Made by a program: the position numbers and the translations under genes | Notes under the pieces: model-generated | Told to the model about the DNA's origin: nothing | What the model saw: only the letters and a program-made list of their open reading frames with translations | Databases searched by the model: none | In this document: piece by piece, positions 33,976 through 43,210 of the stretch | Numbering within the stretch: the stretch's first letter is position 1 | How the letters are laid out: the number at the start of each line of letters is the position of its first letter | Assembly: GCA_016786465.1 (NCBI GenBank) | Contig: JAEUWC010000005.1 | Coordinates: forward strand, 1-64,000 | Length of the DNA: 64,000 bases | Direction of reading: 5' to 3' | Origin: Bdellovibrionales bacterium | GTDB lineage: Bacteria > Bdellovibrionota > UBA1018

Positions 33976-35988
33976 ATGTTTCGGCGCCCATTTCTTTTGA
34001 TTTTAATGGTTTCTTTTACGCTGCCCACGTCCGCATTGCGTGCGCAAACCAGCGGCACCCAGACCATCCAAGATCCTTTCATTACAGAAATGCAGCAACT
34101 TTTAAGCGGCAAGGCCATCGGAAGCTGCCCATTCACGAACCCTCTTTATTCAGACCTTTTCCAATCTGCTGCGGCGTTAAGCAAAAAAATCGATCTTCCG
34201 CCCCAGTGTGAAGAAACTTCGGAAAAACTTTTTCAATCCGGGTCCCACGTCAATTCGCTGGTCACTGAACTTCAGGCGCTGAAAGAAAAATTGAAGGGCA
34301 AAGCCCCGTCCGATCCTCTGGCCCCTGCTTCGCCACTGGCTGAAGAAGATTCCAAGAAATCAGCCCAACTGGTCACCGACATTGTTTCGTCGATTTCTGG
34401 AATGGCGCAGACGTACGACAATTCGACCCGGCAAGATGGAAAATGCGGACGCGCACTTTTGGCGAAGAGGGATTTCCTGGCTGCGATTATGAGTTCGGCA
34501 ACCCACGTCAGCGGACTGGTGGCTCAATTCGGCGGCCCAGCGGGTGCGGTCGCTTCGATGGGTGTGAATATCTTAAGTTCGGGCTTCAATGCGATTGCGA
34601 CCCTTTTGCGAAGCCGCGACTTTCAAATGGAAAAGCACGAGAATCGCAGAATTTTCACAGAAAGCCTTTGTGCGTTCTACCGCTTTGATCAGTCGCTTCG
34701 CGCGCTTCAGCGCCTGGATATGGATTCTGTAAACACTGACCAACTGAATCATCGCCTGATGGAAAAGCGTGCTGAACTTTTGAAAAGCGAACCGCAGCCG
34801 GTCCTACCAGCTGCTTTCGTTCAGACATTCGCAGGCGCACAGGCATCCGATCGGAAATCCCTTCGTGACCTAAAAGAAAAGTATGATGCGTTTTCCGACT
34901 ACCCAGCCCTTCAATGTGAAATCTTTAAATCGGTCACGCTGGCTAAACCCGGGCAGACCGCGATTTCGGATTCGATCACTTACCGCCTGGATTCGCTATT
35001 GAACGAAACGGAACTGAATCCGGCAATCGACACGCGAATCCTTCGAACTATTTCCAGCCACTTCAATGCCTTTTCAAATAATCCTGCCCAAATGACCTGC
35101 GCAAACTTTTCGACCTGGTACGGCCTTGCGTCGCAAGTCATGGACTTGATTGACCATGAACTGAAACGTCCGGGACGCCTGGATCTTTCCTGCCTTTCTA
35201 GCTTCAAGGCCAGAAACCATTGGGAAACCAAGATGGAACGGCTGAATCAAGCGCTGGCCCAGGTTAAGGAACGCACAAATTTTATCGCAAAACTAATTGA
35301 CGAAGGCGCGGACAACGAACTGAGCGACTTAACCGCAATTGCGGATCAGATGTCGGGCACTTTGTTTGGCGAATCCCATTCCGGAATCGTTTCCGGAATG
35401 ATGGGCGGAAAAAGCAGTGCGGCACATGCTTGGCTGGAATACAAAGTGTTTCAATTCGAACGCGCGTTATCAAAGATGAACGTCATTGGTCCAGATGTTC
35501 TTTATGCAGTGACTTACACTGGCCCGACGCGAACTGAACGTTTTGAAGAAAAAAACGCGACACCCAAGCAGATCGAATACCACAATCGCATCAAAAGTCA
35601 GTCCTGCCAGATCGTCGGAAAAGGTGTGTATTCTATGGCGGCCATGGCAAGCCACTTCGGTGCCGTGAACACCTTCTGCAAGGCGTTCAACAAAATTCTG
35701 ATCGGTGGAAAGTTCCAGCGGGTCAATCGATTCTGCGGATACGAACGTCAAAATGAACTGACCCAGAAACTTCTTTCCGTCAGCGAAACCTACGGCTTTG
35801 ACGACACGACGCTGAACGCCTGGCTTGCGGCTAATCCAAGATGCGGCAGCGAACTAGTGAAGACAAGTCCAGATGAAGTTGAAGACCCAAACAGCCGCGC
35901 GGATCCAAATCCAAAGACATCCATTTCCGAAACCGACGAGGTCACCATTGACCGTTCGCAATGGGTTGGGCGCTGCCTGACAAAATAA
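33976..35988 (+). CDS. Large secreted protein of unknown function
   Basis: 670 residues. Signal peptide ends near 'SALRAQT' (about residue 24). The mature part is largely helical with charged coiled-coil stretches ('SLVTELQALKEKLKGKAP'), about fourteen Cys residues, and a Gly/Ala-rich hydrophobic segment ('GGPAGAVASMGVNILSSG', about 195-215) that could insert in a membrane. Similar long helical exported proteins are frequent in predatory Bdellovibrionota, but I recognise no family. The gene at 36003 begins 14 bases after its stop. Confidence 0.78.
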   Translation: MFRRPFLLILMVSFTLPTSALRAQTSGTQTIQDPFITEMQQLLSGKAIGSCPFTNPLYSDLFQSAAALSKKIDLPPQCEETSEKLFQSGSHVNSLVTELQALKEKLKGKAPSDPLAPASPLAEEDSKKSAQLVTDIVSSISGMAQTYDNSTRQDGKCGRALLAKRDFLAAIMSSATHVSGLVAQFGGPAGAVASMGVNILSSGFNAIATLLRSRDFQMEKHENRRIFTESLCAFYRFDQSLRALQRLDMDSVNTDQLNHRLMEKRAELLKSEPQPVLPAAFVQTFAGAQASDRKSLRDLKEKYDAFSDYPALQCEIFKSVTLAKPGQTAISDSITYRLDSLLNETELNPAIDTRILRTISSHFNAFSNNPAQMTCANFSTWYGLASQVMDLIDHELKRPGRLDLSCLSSFKARNHWETKMERLNQALAQVKERTNFIAKLIDEGADNELSDLTAIADQMSGTLFGESHSGIVSGMMGGKSSAAHAWLEYKVFQFERALSKMNVIGPDVLYAVTYTGPTRTERFEEKNATPKQIEYHNRIKSQSCQIVGKGVYSMAAMASHFGAVNTFCKAFNKILIGGKFQRVNRFCGYERQNELTQKLLSVSETYGFDDTTLNAWLAANPRCGSELVKTSPDEVEDPNSRADPNPKTSISETDEVTIDRSQWVGRCLTK

Positions 35989-36002
35989 GCTATTCTTTTG
36001 AC

Positions 36003-37298
36003 ATGCCTATCGTTGCAATTGCCGGAATCGTATTCTGGGGCCTGGGTCTTTGGCCGGGGCTATATAATCTAGACAGTTTTCAAGACTTCCGTGCCGGCAA
36101 GATTGGGGAAATCCGCGAATGGACTTCGATTCCCTACGGATTCTGGGTCTGGATTTTAGGAACCACAGGCACGGCGCTGCTTCAAGCGCTTGGGGTCTGC
36201 GCCGGATTGATTTGGATCCATCTGAAATGGCTAAGACTAGGTGTTTCTAAGCGATGGGTTTTTGCGTCGCTGGGAATTTTCCTAATTCTTCCTTTAAACG
36301 GCGTGATGACTTTTTACCTGACTCGAAACACGGTTTTTTCGTGGATGCTTTTGGTGACTGCGATTCTTCCTTCGATTTGGGTCTTGCAAGGCTTGAAGCG
36401 CGTCCCTAAGCCGTGGGTCTTCGCCTATGGCGCATGGGTTTCGACCACGGCCATGATTCGACCCGAAGCTTGGGCTTCGGTTCCAATCGCGATTTACGCA
36501 GTTCTTCGATTCTTTCCCAAAGACAGAAAGCAGAACTTGACCCGCCTGGCATCGGGGGCCCTAGCATCGGTTCTATTTTTTTGGGTGCTCGTTCCGGCAC
36601 TTTGTCCGATTCAGAAAGCGGGACGCGTGCACGCCATGATTCCCATCTTGAATCCTTTGGGGCATTTCGCAACTGAAGGGAAATTGACCGCCGTCGAAGA
36701 AGCCGTTTTTGAAAAAGGGGTCGACTTAGGTGCATTGAAGAAAAGCCACGTTGCGCATGACATTCCTATTTTGCAAATCGGCGGCGTGCGTGAATCGTCT
36801 GAAGCCGAATTTTCCGAAATTCGAAAAACCTACATAACTGTTGTCCTTCGAAACTTGGGAAGCTTTTTTGAAAATCGATTTTCACTTCTTTGGGCTTACC
36901 TGGGTTTCAGCCCTTTCACGCATTACTTCGCCGATGACTTGAACCAGACCTATCCGTTCGCCTTGGAAAGTCGCCAGGTGCTGGAACTGAAGCCAAGTGA
37001 TTCAGCCATGCGCCCAAGCGTCATCGCGTTCCTGAATACCTTTTTTTCTTGGTCTGCGCTTCGAATCTTCAGTCAGGCTTTGATCGCTCTTTTGGTTTCA
37101 ATCACAGGGATCTTCTTTTACAAGCGCCTACCGGCGACAGCAACGGCGTGCGCCATCGAACTGGCCCGGTTTACGGCACTTTTCCTGACAGCACCCGCGG
37201 CTAGTTTTTTATACAGCTATCCACTGTATCTATTTGGATTCTTCGTGCCGACCCTGGCTTGGGCCGAATCCCGACAGAAACGGACTGTAAACCGCTAG
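36003..37298 (+). CDS. Polytopic membrane protein, possible GT-C-type glycosyltransferase
   Basis: 431 residues with about ten hydrophobic helices. The first extracytoplasmic loop has 'GLYNLDSFQDFRAGK' and 'WTSIPYGFWVW'; an Asp at the end of the first helix followed by such a loop is typical of GT-C glycosyltransferases and of DUF6020-like proteins. No lipid-linked sugar partner is nearby, so the assignment is tentative. An in-frame ATG at 35961 is possible, but the ATG at 36003 avoids overlap and starts directly at the first helix. The last 69 bases overlap the convergent gene. Confidence 0.78.
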   Translation: MPIVAIAGIVFWGLGLWPGLYNLDSFQDFRAGKIGEIREWTSIPYGFWVWILGTTGTALLQALGVCAGLIWIHLKWLRLGVSKRWVFASLGIFLILPLNGVMTFYLTRNTVFSWMLLVTAILPSIWVLQGLKRVPKPWVFAYGAWVSTTAMIRPEAWASVPIAIYAVLRFFPKDRKQNLTRLASGALASVLFFWVLVPALCPIQKAGRVHAMIPILNPLGHFATEGKLTAVEEAVFEKGVDLGALKKSHVAHDIPILQIGGVRESSEAEFSEIRKTYITVVLRNLGSFFENRFSLLWAYLGFSPFTHYFADDLNQTYPFALESRQVLELKPSDSAMRPSVIAFLNTFFSWSALRIFSQALIALLVSITGIFFYKRLPATATACAIELARFTALFLTAPAASFLYSYPLYLFGFFVPTLAWAESRQKRTVNR

Positions 37299-37988
37299 AC
37301 GGTTGCGTCCTGAAGATCGGGCCCAAACCACGGTCGAACGATTCGGATCAATCGGAATTTCAAAGTCGCGCGACCAGGGCTGAAGTTCTCCGGAACAATT
37401 GTTGGTCGGAGCGTAAGGGAAAACTTCAACAAAACGAGTCGCTGTTTCCTGGGCGCGAAATTCTCGTGGTCCACCGCACGACGCCGGAAGCATTCCGCGA
37501 ATTCGCGCGTGCTTTCCATCAAAGAATTCAATTTCATCAGTCTGTACCCAGGTCGGCGCATTCCCCATTCTTTTTGAAACACGAAGCGTCCCAAGCTTCT
37601 TGCCCGTCGTTCCCGAAGCCGAATCCCACGCCGTGTAGTTTCCTGCCTTCAAGCGACCCAGGTCGACTGCTTCCACTTGGGGCAAAACAGCGATGCCGCA
37701 AAAGTGCGTATCAAAATATTTTGCTGACACCTGAACCCAAACGCTTTGGTCGACGTCGTTGACGCGAACCGTGACCCTGGAATCAAAAAAGCAATCGCTT
37801 GGAAATTCCCAAAGCAAAATCAATTCAGCATTTTCATCCGTATGGGTCTGAGTCGGAAAAAAGGCCTCGAAAACGGGTAGCTGAACCGTTTCAGGTTCGC
37901 TGAGGTTTTCAATCGAACGCGCATGAACTTCTGAAACCTGACCTAGAACTGCGACCCAAGCTGCAACGATTACCCGGTAAATGTTCAT
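37230..37988 (-). CDS. Secreted protein of unknown function
   Basis: 252 residues with a signal peptide ending 'SEVHARS'. Six Cys residues, mostly paired ('SDCFFDS', 'THFCGIAV', 'ASCGGPR', 'NNCSGEL'), suggest disulfides. The sequence seems all-beta. No family recognised. Its 3' end overlaps the convergent membrane-protein gene by 69 bases; the overlap is fairly long, and the stop used here could be followed less tightly in relatives. Confidence 0.7.
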   Translation of the reverse strand: MNIYRVIVAAWVAVLGQVSEVHARSIENLSEPETVQLPVFEAFFPTQTHTDENAELILLWEFPSDCFFDSRVTVRVNDVDQSVWVQVSAKYFDTHFCGIAVLPQVEAVDLGRLKAGNYTAWDSASGTTGKKLGTLRVSKRMGNAPTWVQTDEIEFFDGKHARIRGMLPASCGGPREFRAQETATRFVEVFPYAPTNNCSGELQPWSRDFEIPIDPNRSTVVWARSSGRNRLAVYSPFLSGFGPSQGRHEESK

Positions 37989-38188
37989 TCCTGATGCTTA
38001 TCGAATCTGAAAGCGCTTGCTCAAGACCCGATTTGTCTCGGTCACGGGACAGTCGAAGTCCCAAAGAAGGCTGCCTAAACTTCAGACAGCTGTCTGGGGT
38101 CGTGGCGGGTCAAAACCAACACAACCAATTGTAATTGCTGCCTTTTTTTGCATTCACACCCGGCACAGGCCTTGAAACAGATACGGTC

Positions 38189-38752
38189 ATGATGAATAAA
38201 ACCCTGGCGTACATTTCAGTAGTCTTGGCTTCGTTGATGGGTTCTTCGGCCTTCGCCGCAGAAGCCACGACTTCCGACAAGTTTGCGCAGGTTCGCGGCT
38301 TCAAGGTCGAAATTTCGGGTCATTCGGGAAAGGAAGTCGATTCCGCATGGGAAGCCATGGTGGCGACAGGTCCAGTTCTTCAATTGGATGGACGACTCAA
38401 GAATGTTGGAACTTTGGTTTTTTCGGGCGGCGATTCTAAGAATGACGCCGTCAGTTCCAGAACCATTTATTTGAATAACTGTAAACCCAGCGGCTGTCAG
38501 CTTCGCGTGACCGTCACCCCCGTTGCCGAAGATTCAAAAGGTGAACTGTATGCGCTTGAAACCTTCAGCTTCAGCAGCTGTTCACCCAGTCACGACATGC
38601 GCGAAAATTCTGACGAAAGCACGCTGACCCTGCGATGCGACTTGCCCCAGAATCGCGCCGTTCAGAACGAAACGCGTCGCTTTCAAACCCTGAGCAACGC
38701 ATCCAAGGTCCGCCACGAAACTGCGCTAAACGCGATTCGGAACATGAAGTAA
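38189..38752 (+). CDS. Secreted protein of unknown function
   Basis: 187 residues from ATG 38189 (a second ATG follows at once); the frame opens upstream with a TTG, but the signal peptide ('LASLMGSSAFAAEA') begins here. Four Cys residues sit in the middle ('NNCKPSGCQL', 'SFSSCSP', 'LRCDLP'). No family recognised. About 200 bases before it (37989-38188) hold no gene that I can see. Confidence 0.72.
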   Translation: MMNKTLAYISVVLASLMGSSAFAAEATTSDKFAQVRGFKVEISGHSGKEVDSAWEAMVATGPVLQLDGRLKNVGTLVFSGGDSKNDAVSSRTIYLNNCKPSGCQLRVTVTPVAEDSKGELYALETFSFSSCSPSHDMRENSDESTLTLRCDLPQNRAVQNETRRFQTLSNASKVRHETALNAIRNMK

Positions 38753-38755
38753 CGA

Positions 38756-39133
38756 CTAGGGATGTCCGACGACCCAATTGGAAATCAGGGCCGCTGCGAA
38801 ATAGACAAACATGTTTGCAGAACCTTGAAAGTCTCCGGCCAGGCGTAAGCCAAAGCAAAGTGCCGCAAAAAGGAAGACCGATCCAATCAAGGCCGACGGC
38901 AAAATCCCTGTCATAAAAAGGGACGCGATGAATGCAAGCGTCAAAGCCAATTCGGCAAGCGCGATCATCCAGTAACCCAATTTTGCGCCCCCGGGCAATT
39001 TGGCGATCAAGGTATCCTTGAACTGCTTCACAAACCAATCTGGCGTTTGAAGCGATTTAAACTTGTCGATGGCCGCGGTAGAAAACAAGACCGAGAACAT
39101 CAAGCTGATAGCGACGTTTTGATATTGGACCAT
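38756..39133 (-). CDS. Small DoxX-like membrane protein
   Basis: 125 residues from ATG 39133 with four hydrophobic helices, an N-terminal helix ending 'AAIDKFKSL' and 'GYWMIALAELALTLAFI', in the manner of DoxX/DoxD-like proteins. The frame extends to 39205, but those extra codons run into the divergent gene's promoter region. Function of such proteins is unclear; some act with thiosulfate or redox systems, and no such genes are near. Confidence 0.72.
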   Translation of the reverse strand: MVQYQNVAISLMFSVLFSTAAIDKFKSLQTPDWFVKQFKDTLIAKLPGGAKLGYWMIALAELALTLAFIASLFMTGILPSALIGSVFLFAALCFGLRLAGDFQGSANMFVYFAAALISNWVVGHP

Positions 39134-39168
39134 GGAAGCATTCAACCATAAAATAGATCGTAACCACC

Positions 39169-40566
39169 ATGTCGATCTTGCTGTCGCTTCTATTTTCATC
39201 CGCATTTGCAGCCGAACCTAAGATCACGGTGGTGCGTCCCCGTGAAATAGGCGACATCCTGGTAAACCCTGGAATCGGCTTCACGACTTTTCAGCGATTT
39301 CAGGGTGACGCCTTGAATGCGGGCGATCAGTGGCCGGAAGGATATTTAGGACAAACCAAGGTCCCTACGCGGCGGGGTGGTTATTATCCGGATTCATCGA
39401 TCGCCTATATCCGAATTTACTGGAAAGAAATCGAACCGCTGCCCGGAAAATATCAATGGTCAATGATCACGGAAGCGATCGAAAAAGCAAAAAAGCGCGG
39501 TCAGAAGCTGATGATCCGCTTGATGCCTTACGGTGAAATCAAGAACACAAAGGAAGATGTCCCGAATTGGTATCGTGAAATCGGGCGCGAACCGATCCAG
39601 GCCAAGTACCCCAATCCCGCATGGCGAATCGACCACACCCGCCCCGAGTACCGCGACGTCTATGGGCGTTTGATCGACGAATTCGCGAAAAACTTTGACG
39701 GAAACGAAGGGATTGAAGCCGTTGATATTTCTTTCGTTGGCCCATGGGGCGAAGGTTCGGGTTCCGACCTGCTTCCCGAACCCATTCACCAGGATCTTTT
39801 GAATCGCTACTTGAATGGCTTTAAGAAAACCCACTTGATTGCCCAAATGGCAGACGTTTTGGGCCCAAAGACAACCGTTGAAAAGGCACCCACTGTTGGC
39901 CTTCGCTTTGATTGCGTCGGCGACGCCGGAATCTTTTCAAAGACATGGTCGCACATGCTGGACCTTTACCCACAAGCCATCATCAAATCGGGAATGAAAA
40001 ACGCTTGGATCGAAAGGCCCGTTTCGCTGGAAGCTTGCGGCGTCATGGATGGCTGGAAAAAATTCAAAGTCGATGTCGACTACATGATTGACCAAACGCT
40101 GAAGTGGCACGTTTCGTCTTTCAACGCAAAGTCGTCCAACATCCCCCCGGAATGGAAACCCAAAATCAAGCGTTGGCTGAATCAAATGGGGTACCGCCTG
40201 GTCCTTCGGAAGTTCACGTTTCCGGAAGAATCAGTCTTAGGTGAAAAAATCGCTTACACATCTTGGTGGGAAAACAAAGGCGTTGCGCCCCCTTATCAAA
40301 ACTACCCGGTTGCACTTCGCCTAAAGAACGAGAAATCCGAACACACTTTGATTCTAGAATCCGATATTCGAAAATGGCTTCCGGGTGACAACCTTCTGGA
40401 TGGATCCGTTTCTTTGCCAACGGACTTTCCCGCCGGAGAATTCGACATCGCGCTGGGCCTGGTGAATCCCACGAATCGCAGCCCAGCAGTTCGCTTGGCG
40501 ATTCACGGTCGAACCAGCGATGGCTGGTACCCTTTAGGAAAAATCCGGATTGGCCCCAAGCAATGA
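39169..40566 (+). CDS. DUF4832-type secreted glycoside-hydrolase-like protein
   Basis: 465 residues with a signal peptide (cleavage after 'SSAFAAE'). It starts with 'DILVNPGIGFTTFQRF', the opening of DUF4874/DUF4832 proteins, and then shows a TIM-barrel-like series: 'IAYIRIYWKEIEPLPGKYQWSM', 'IRLMPYG', 'AVDISFVGPWGEGSG', with Glu at the strand ends as in retaining glycosidases. The C-terminal part (about 345-465) is a beta-sandwich, 'YTSWWENKGVAPPYQNYPV'. It probably binds or cuts a polysaccharide in the envelope. The stop overlaps the GH3-type gene by four bases. Confidence 0.83.
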   Translation: MSILLSLLFSSAFAAEPKITVVRPREIGDILVNPGIGFTTFQRFQGDALNAGDQWPEGYLGQTKVPTRRGGYYPDSSIAYIRIYWKEIEPLPGKYQWSMITEAIEKAKKRGQKLMIRLMPYGEIKNTKEDVPNWYREIGREPIQAKYPNPAWRIDHTRPEYRDVYGRLIDEFAKNFDGNEGIEAVDISFVGPWGEGSGSDLLPEPIHQDLLNRYLNGFKKTHLIAQMADVLGPKTTVEKAPTVGLRFDCVGDAGIFSKTWSHMLDLYPQAIIKSGMKNAWIERPVSLEACGVMDGWKKFKVDVDYMIDQTLKWHVSSFNAKSSNIPPEWKPKIKRWLNQMGYRLVLRKFTFPEESVLGEKIAYTSWWENKGVAPPYQNYPVALRLKNEKSEHTLILESDIRKWLPGDNLLDGSVSLPTDFPAGEFDIALGLVNPTNRSPAVRLAIHGRTSDGWYPLGKIRIGPKQ

Positions 40567-41990
40567 ACCGCGATGCCAGCCTTCGACTCCAAGAAAGGCT
40601 GCTTCGGCAACTGATTTCAAATTCGGCTTCGACCCGCTTTGGACGCGAGCACGGATTTTCAGACCTTTCCAAAAGCTTTGAATACCAAAAGTACAAAGCC
40701 CAAGTCCCGCTTCGAAACTATGAAGATTATTCGCCATATTGGGCAGCTTTGGCCCAGGGCGAAGCCGATGTGCTTCACCCGGGCTTTCCAGATTACTTCG
40801 CGCTCAGTTCCGGAACTTCTGGCGGGCCAAAAAAGATCCCACTGACCCGACTTCAAGTACGACAGGGAATTCGAAGAACGACTTGGGCCTTTCTGCGATT
40901 TCTGTGGTCAGAAAAAACGGTGCAACCTTTGACCTGGAAGCTGATGTACCTTTCTGCCCCAGCCGTCCTTTCAAACCATTCAGGCCGGCCCACGGCGTTG
41001 CTTTCGGCACTCAGCCACGACCAGTTAAAAAGATCCCCCCTCAAGTCACGAACACTTCCCAGCTGGGGCGCCAATTCGGATCCCGATCCTCAGTCTCGAA
41101 AGAAAAAGATCGTTGACGAACTTCTTTCAGAAAAGATCAGCTACTTTTCTGGAACCCCGCCTTGGATGCTGACGATCCTGGACGAATGCGCGAAGTCTTC
41201 GGGGCGCTCGATTCCTGAACTTTTTCCCCACTTACATTGCTTCGGCTCGGGTGGAACAGCTATGGACCCCTATCGGCCCCAGTTCGAATCCCGATTTCCC
41301 GGACGAAAACTGATTTTCTTTGAAACATTTACCGCGACTGAAGGGGTGATTGGTTCTCGTGAAAGTTCAAATGCCCAAGACTATCTACTGGATCCGGAAA
41401 TGCTGGTGTTCGAGTTCGTTCCCTATCAAGACGGAAAAATCCAGGGTTCCGGGCGCTGCTTACTGGCTGACGCCGTGACCGGTCAAGACTACGCTTTGGC
41501 CATTTCTAATCCTTCAGGATTGTTTTCCTATCTTTTGGGCGATGTGATTCGTTTAACTTCGACCGATCCGTTTCGTTTCGAAGTACGCGGACGAACCGAA
41601 AATTTTCTGAATCGATACGGCGAACACTTGCTGGGATCCGAACTGGAACGCGTCATGCAAACCGTTCGCGTTCAGTCGGGTCAAAAGATCACCGAATTCA
41701 CGGTTTTTGATCAGCCATCAGGCTACACCCTTTGCGTTGAAGGTCCCGAAGGCATGGATTTAGAAAAGATCGTCCAGCTATTTGATCAAGAACTTTCTAA
41801 CGGAAATCCGCTGCTTCGAAATGCTAGGCGCGGCGATGTGGCTTCAGCTTGGAAGATTCACCGGCTTAACGAGGGGTTCTTGTCCCAGTTTTTCTTGGCG
41901 CAAGGACGGGTTTATGGACAAAGCAAAATCCCAAGGATTATCAGTCGAACGGTCGAAGCCGAAGCCTTGATGAAGGCCATCATCCGCTAA
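40563..41990 (+). CDS. GH3-family acyl-adenylating enzyme
   Basis: 475 residues of the GH3 (auxin-responsive) adenylation superfamily. Motifs: 'FALSSGTSGGPKKIPLT' (ATP P-loop), 'HCFGSGGTAMD', 'FFETFTATEGVIG' and 'LGDVIRLTSTDPFRFEVRGRTENFLNRYGEHL'. GH3 enzymes activate a carboxylic acid as the acyl-AMP and pass it to an amino acid or other nucleophile. Substrate unknown. It is translationally coupled to the DUF4832 protein at 39169, so a shared role in an envelope or extracellular product is plausible but unproven. Confidence 0.88.
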   Translation: MNRDASLRLQERLLRQLISNSASTRFGREHGFSDLSKSFEYQKYKAQVPLRNYEDYSPYWAALAQGEADVLHPGFPDYFALSSGTSGGPKKIPLTRLQVRQGIRRTTWAFLRFLWSEKTVQPLTWKLMYLSAPAVLSNHSGRPTALLSALSHDQLKRSPLKSRTLPSWGANSDPDPQSRKKKIVDELLSEKISYFSGTPPWMLTILDECAKSSGRSIPELFPHLHCFGSGGTAMDPYRPQFESRFPGRKLIFFETFTATEGVIGSRESSNAQDYLLDPEMLVFEFVPYQDGKIQGSGRCLLADAVTGQDYALAISNPSGLFSYLLGDVIRLTSTDPFRFEVRGRTENFLNRYGEHLLGSELERVMQTVRVQSGQKITEFTVFDQPSGYTLCVEGPEGMDLEKIVQLFDQELSNGNPLLRNARRGDVASAWKIHRLNEGFLSQFFLAQGRVYGQSKIPRIISRTVEAEALMKAIIR

Positions 41991-43003
41991 CGGATGGATC
42001 GGATCTGATGACGCTTGGAACGATCGATCAGCTGGTTTCCTTCGTCCCCGCGAAGGCCCATTTTTCCTGCGCGCTGAAAATAGTCGTAAGGGTTTCTAGG
42101 AACTTTGGATTCGCGACGAATGTCTTGGATGGAACGAACCATTCGGGTCAAGTGCCGAAACGATAAAAGATCATTTGAAAATCGGGCTACAATTCGACGC
42201 CGGCCCATCTTGGACGAAAAGATCCGAATCGCTTCACCTTCTTGAAGGCAGCCGAACTGAAGAAGATGGGACCGCATGGCGCTTAATTTTGGGTGATCAC
42301 GAAAGCCAGGAATCCTTGCCAGCCTTTGGACCAATGCCCACTTCAGTACGACCAGCTCTTTTTCTCGTTGGGTCACCGGATTCTTCGATTCAATTAGGCG
42401 CCGGTCAGTCCAAACCAGATTGTAATTCACGGAATCGTCGGTGGTCTCGACTTGATGCCACCAGTGCTGGGGAACGAAAATGAAGTCGCCACTTTCGACG
42501 ACCACTTCCGCAGACGGGATGCCACGATTGGAAAGGTCTTCCCGGGTCCACGAATTGATCGTGGAAACCGAAGTAAAAGGGGCTGCGGGGATCGCGTCTT
42601 GGGGCGGCGCCATGATCCAATGCTTACGTCCTACCACGGTCAGATTGAGCCCCTGAAGAAAGTGGCTATCGTAATGCATCGGCGTACGGGTTCCGCCTTT
42701 TTGAATCCAAACACGGATCGGGCGTGGGCGCATGGCGATGCTTGAATGGGTGAAAAGAGAACGCATCCAATCCGGCCACGGGTGTTGCTTTGAAAAGGGG
42801 CTATCCATTCCCAGTTCAAACCAAACGCCCCCTTCTTGCGCATTTTGCTGACCTAAAGTGGCCAACAAGTTTTCAGGCAAAAAGCCTGGGTCTTTTGTCC
42901 AATCGATCGCCTTTCGAATGACGAAAGGTGTCTGTTCTTCGTAATGACGAAGAAAGTCTTCCTCGGTAAAGATCTCTTTCGAGTACTCGGGAATGCCGAT
43001 CAT
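41987..43003 (-). CDS. JmjC/FIH-like cupin oxygenase
   Basis: 338 residues from ATG 43003 (an upstream GTG at 43015 is the alternative). The cupin_8/JmjC core lies at about 85-215: 'TRTPMHYDSHFLQGLNLTVVGRKHWIMAPP' gives the His-x-Asp metal pair, and 'GDFIFVPQHWWHQV' the distal His. These Fe(II)/2-oxoglutarate enzymes hydroxylate amino acid side chains of proteins (FIH, ribosomal oxygenases) or of small peptides. The C-terminal part (about 220-338) is helical and basic. It is convergent with the GH3 gene, overlapping by four bases. Confidence 0.85.
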   Translation of the reverse strand: MIGIPEYSKEIFTEEDFLRHYEEQTPFVIRKAIDWTKDPGFLPENLLATLGQQNAQEGGVWFELGMDSPFSKQHPWPDWMRSLFTHSSIAMRPRPIRVWIQKGGTRTPMHYDSHFLQGLNLTVVGRKHWIMAPPQDAIPAAPFTSVSTINSWTREDLSNRGIPSAEVVVESGDFIFVPQHWWHQVETTDDSVNYNLVWTDRRLIESKNPVTQREKELVVLKWALVQRLARIPGFRDHPKLSAMRSHLLQFGCLQEGEAIRIFSSKMGRRRIVARFSNDLLSFRHLTRMVRSIQDIRRESKVPRNPYDYFQRAGKMGLRGDEGNQLIDRSKRHQIRSIR

Positions 43004-43210
43004 GGTGCCGCCCACTGTGCAGAATCAGGGCCAAACCCATGGGATCTGTCCCTGCATCTGAAGCAGGTCAGGCGGAAATGGACCCTCCAGGGCTTCAACA
43101 AGTGTCCAAAAGATCGACAGGAATTTTTCCATATTCCAAACTGAAATTAGAAAGCATAACGCGCTGCGCAGCACAAGAAATCGCGGGAAATTGCCGAAAA
43201 GTCAGTGAAG

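Noticed and set aside
31379-38000. A type VI or type IV secretion locus among the secreted proteins
   Set aside because: No VirB, Tss or pilus motif was seen in any of the proteins; they are unrelated exported proteins.
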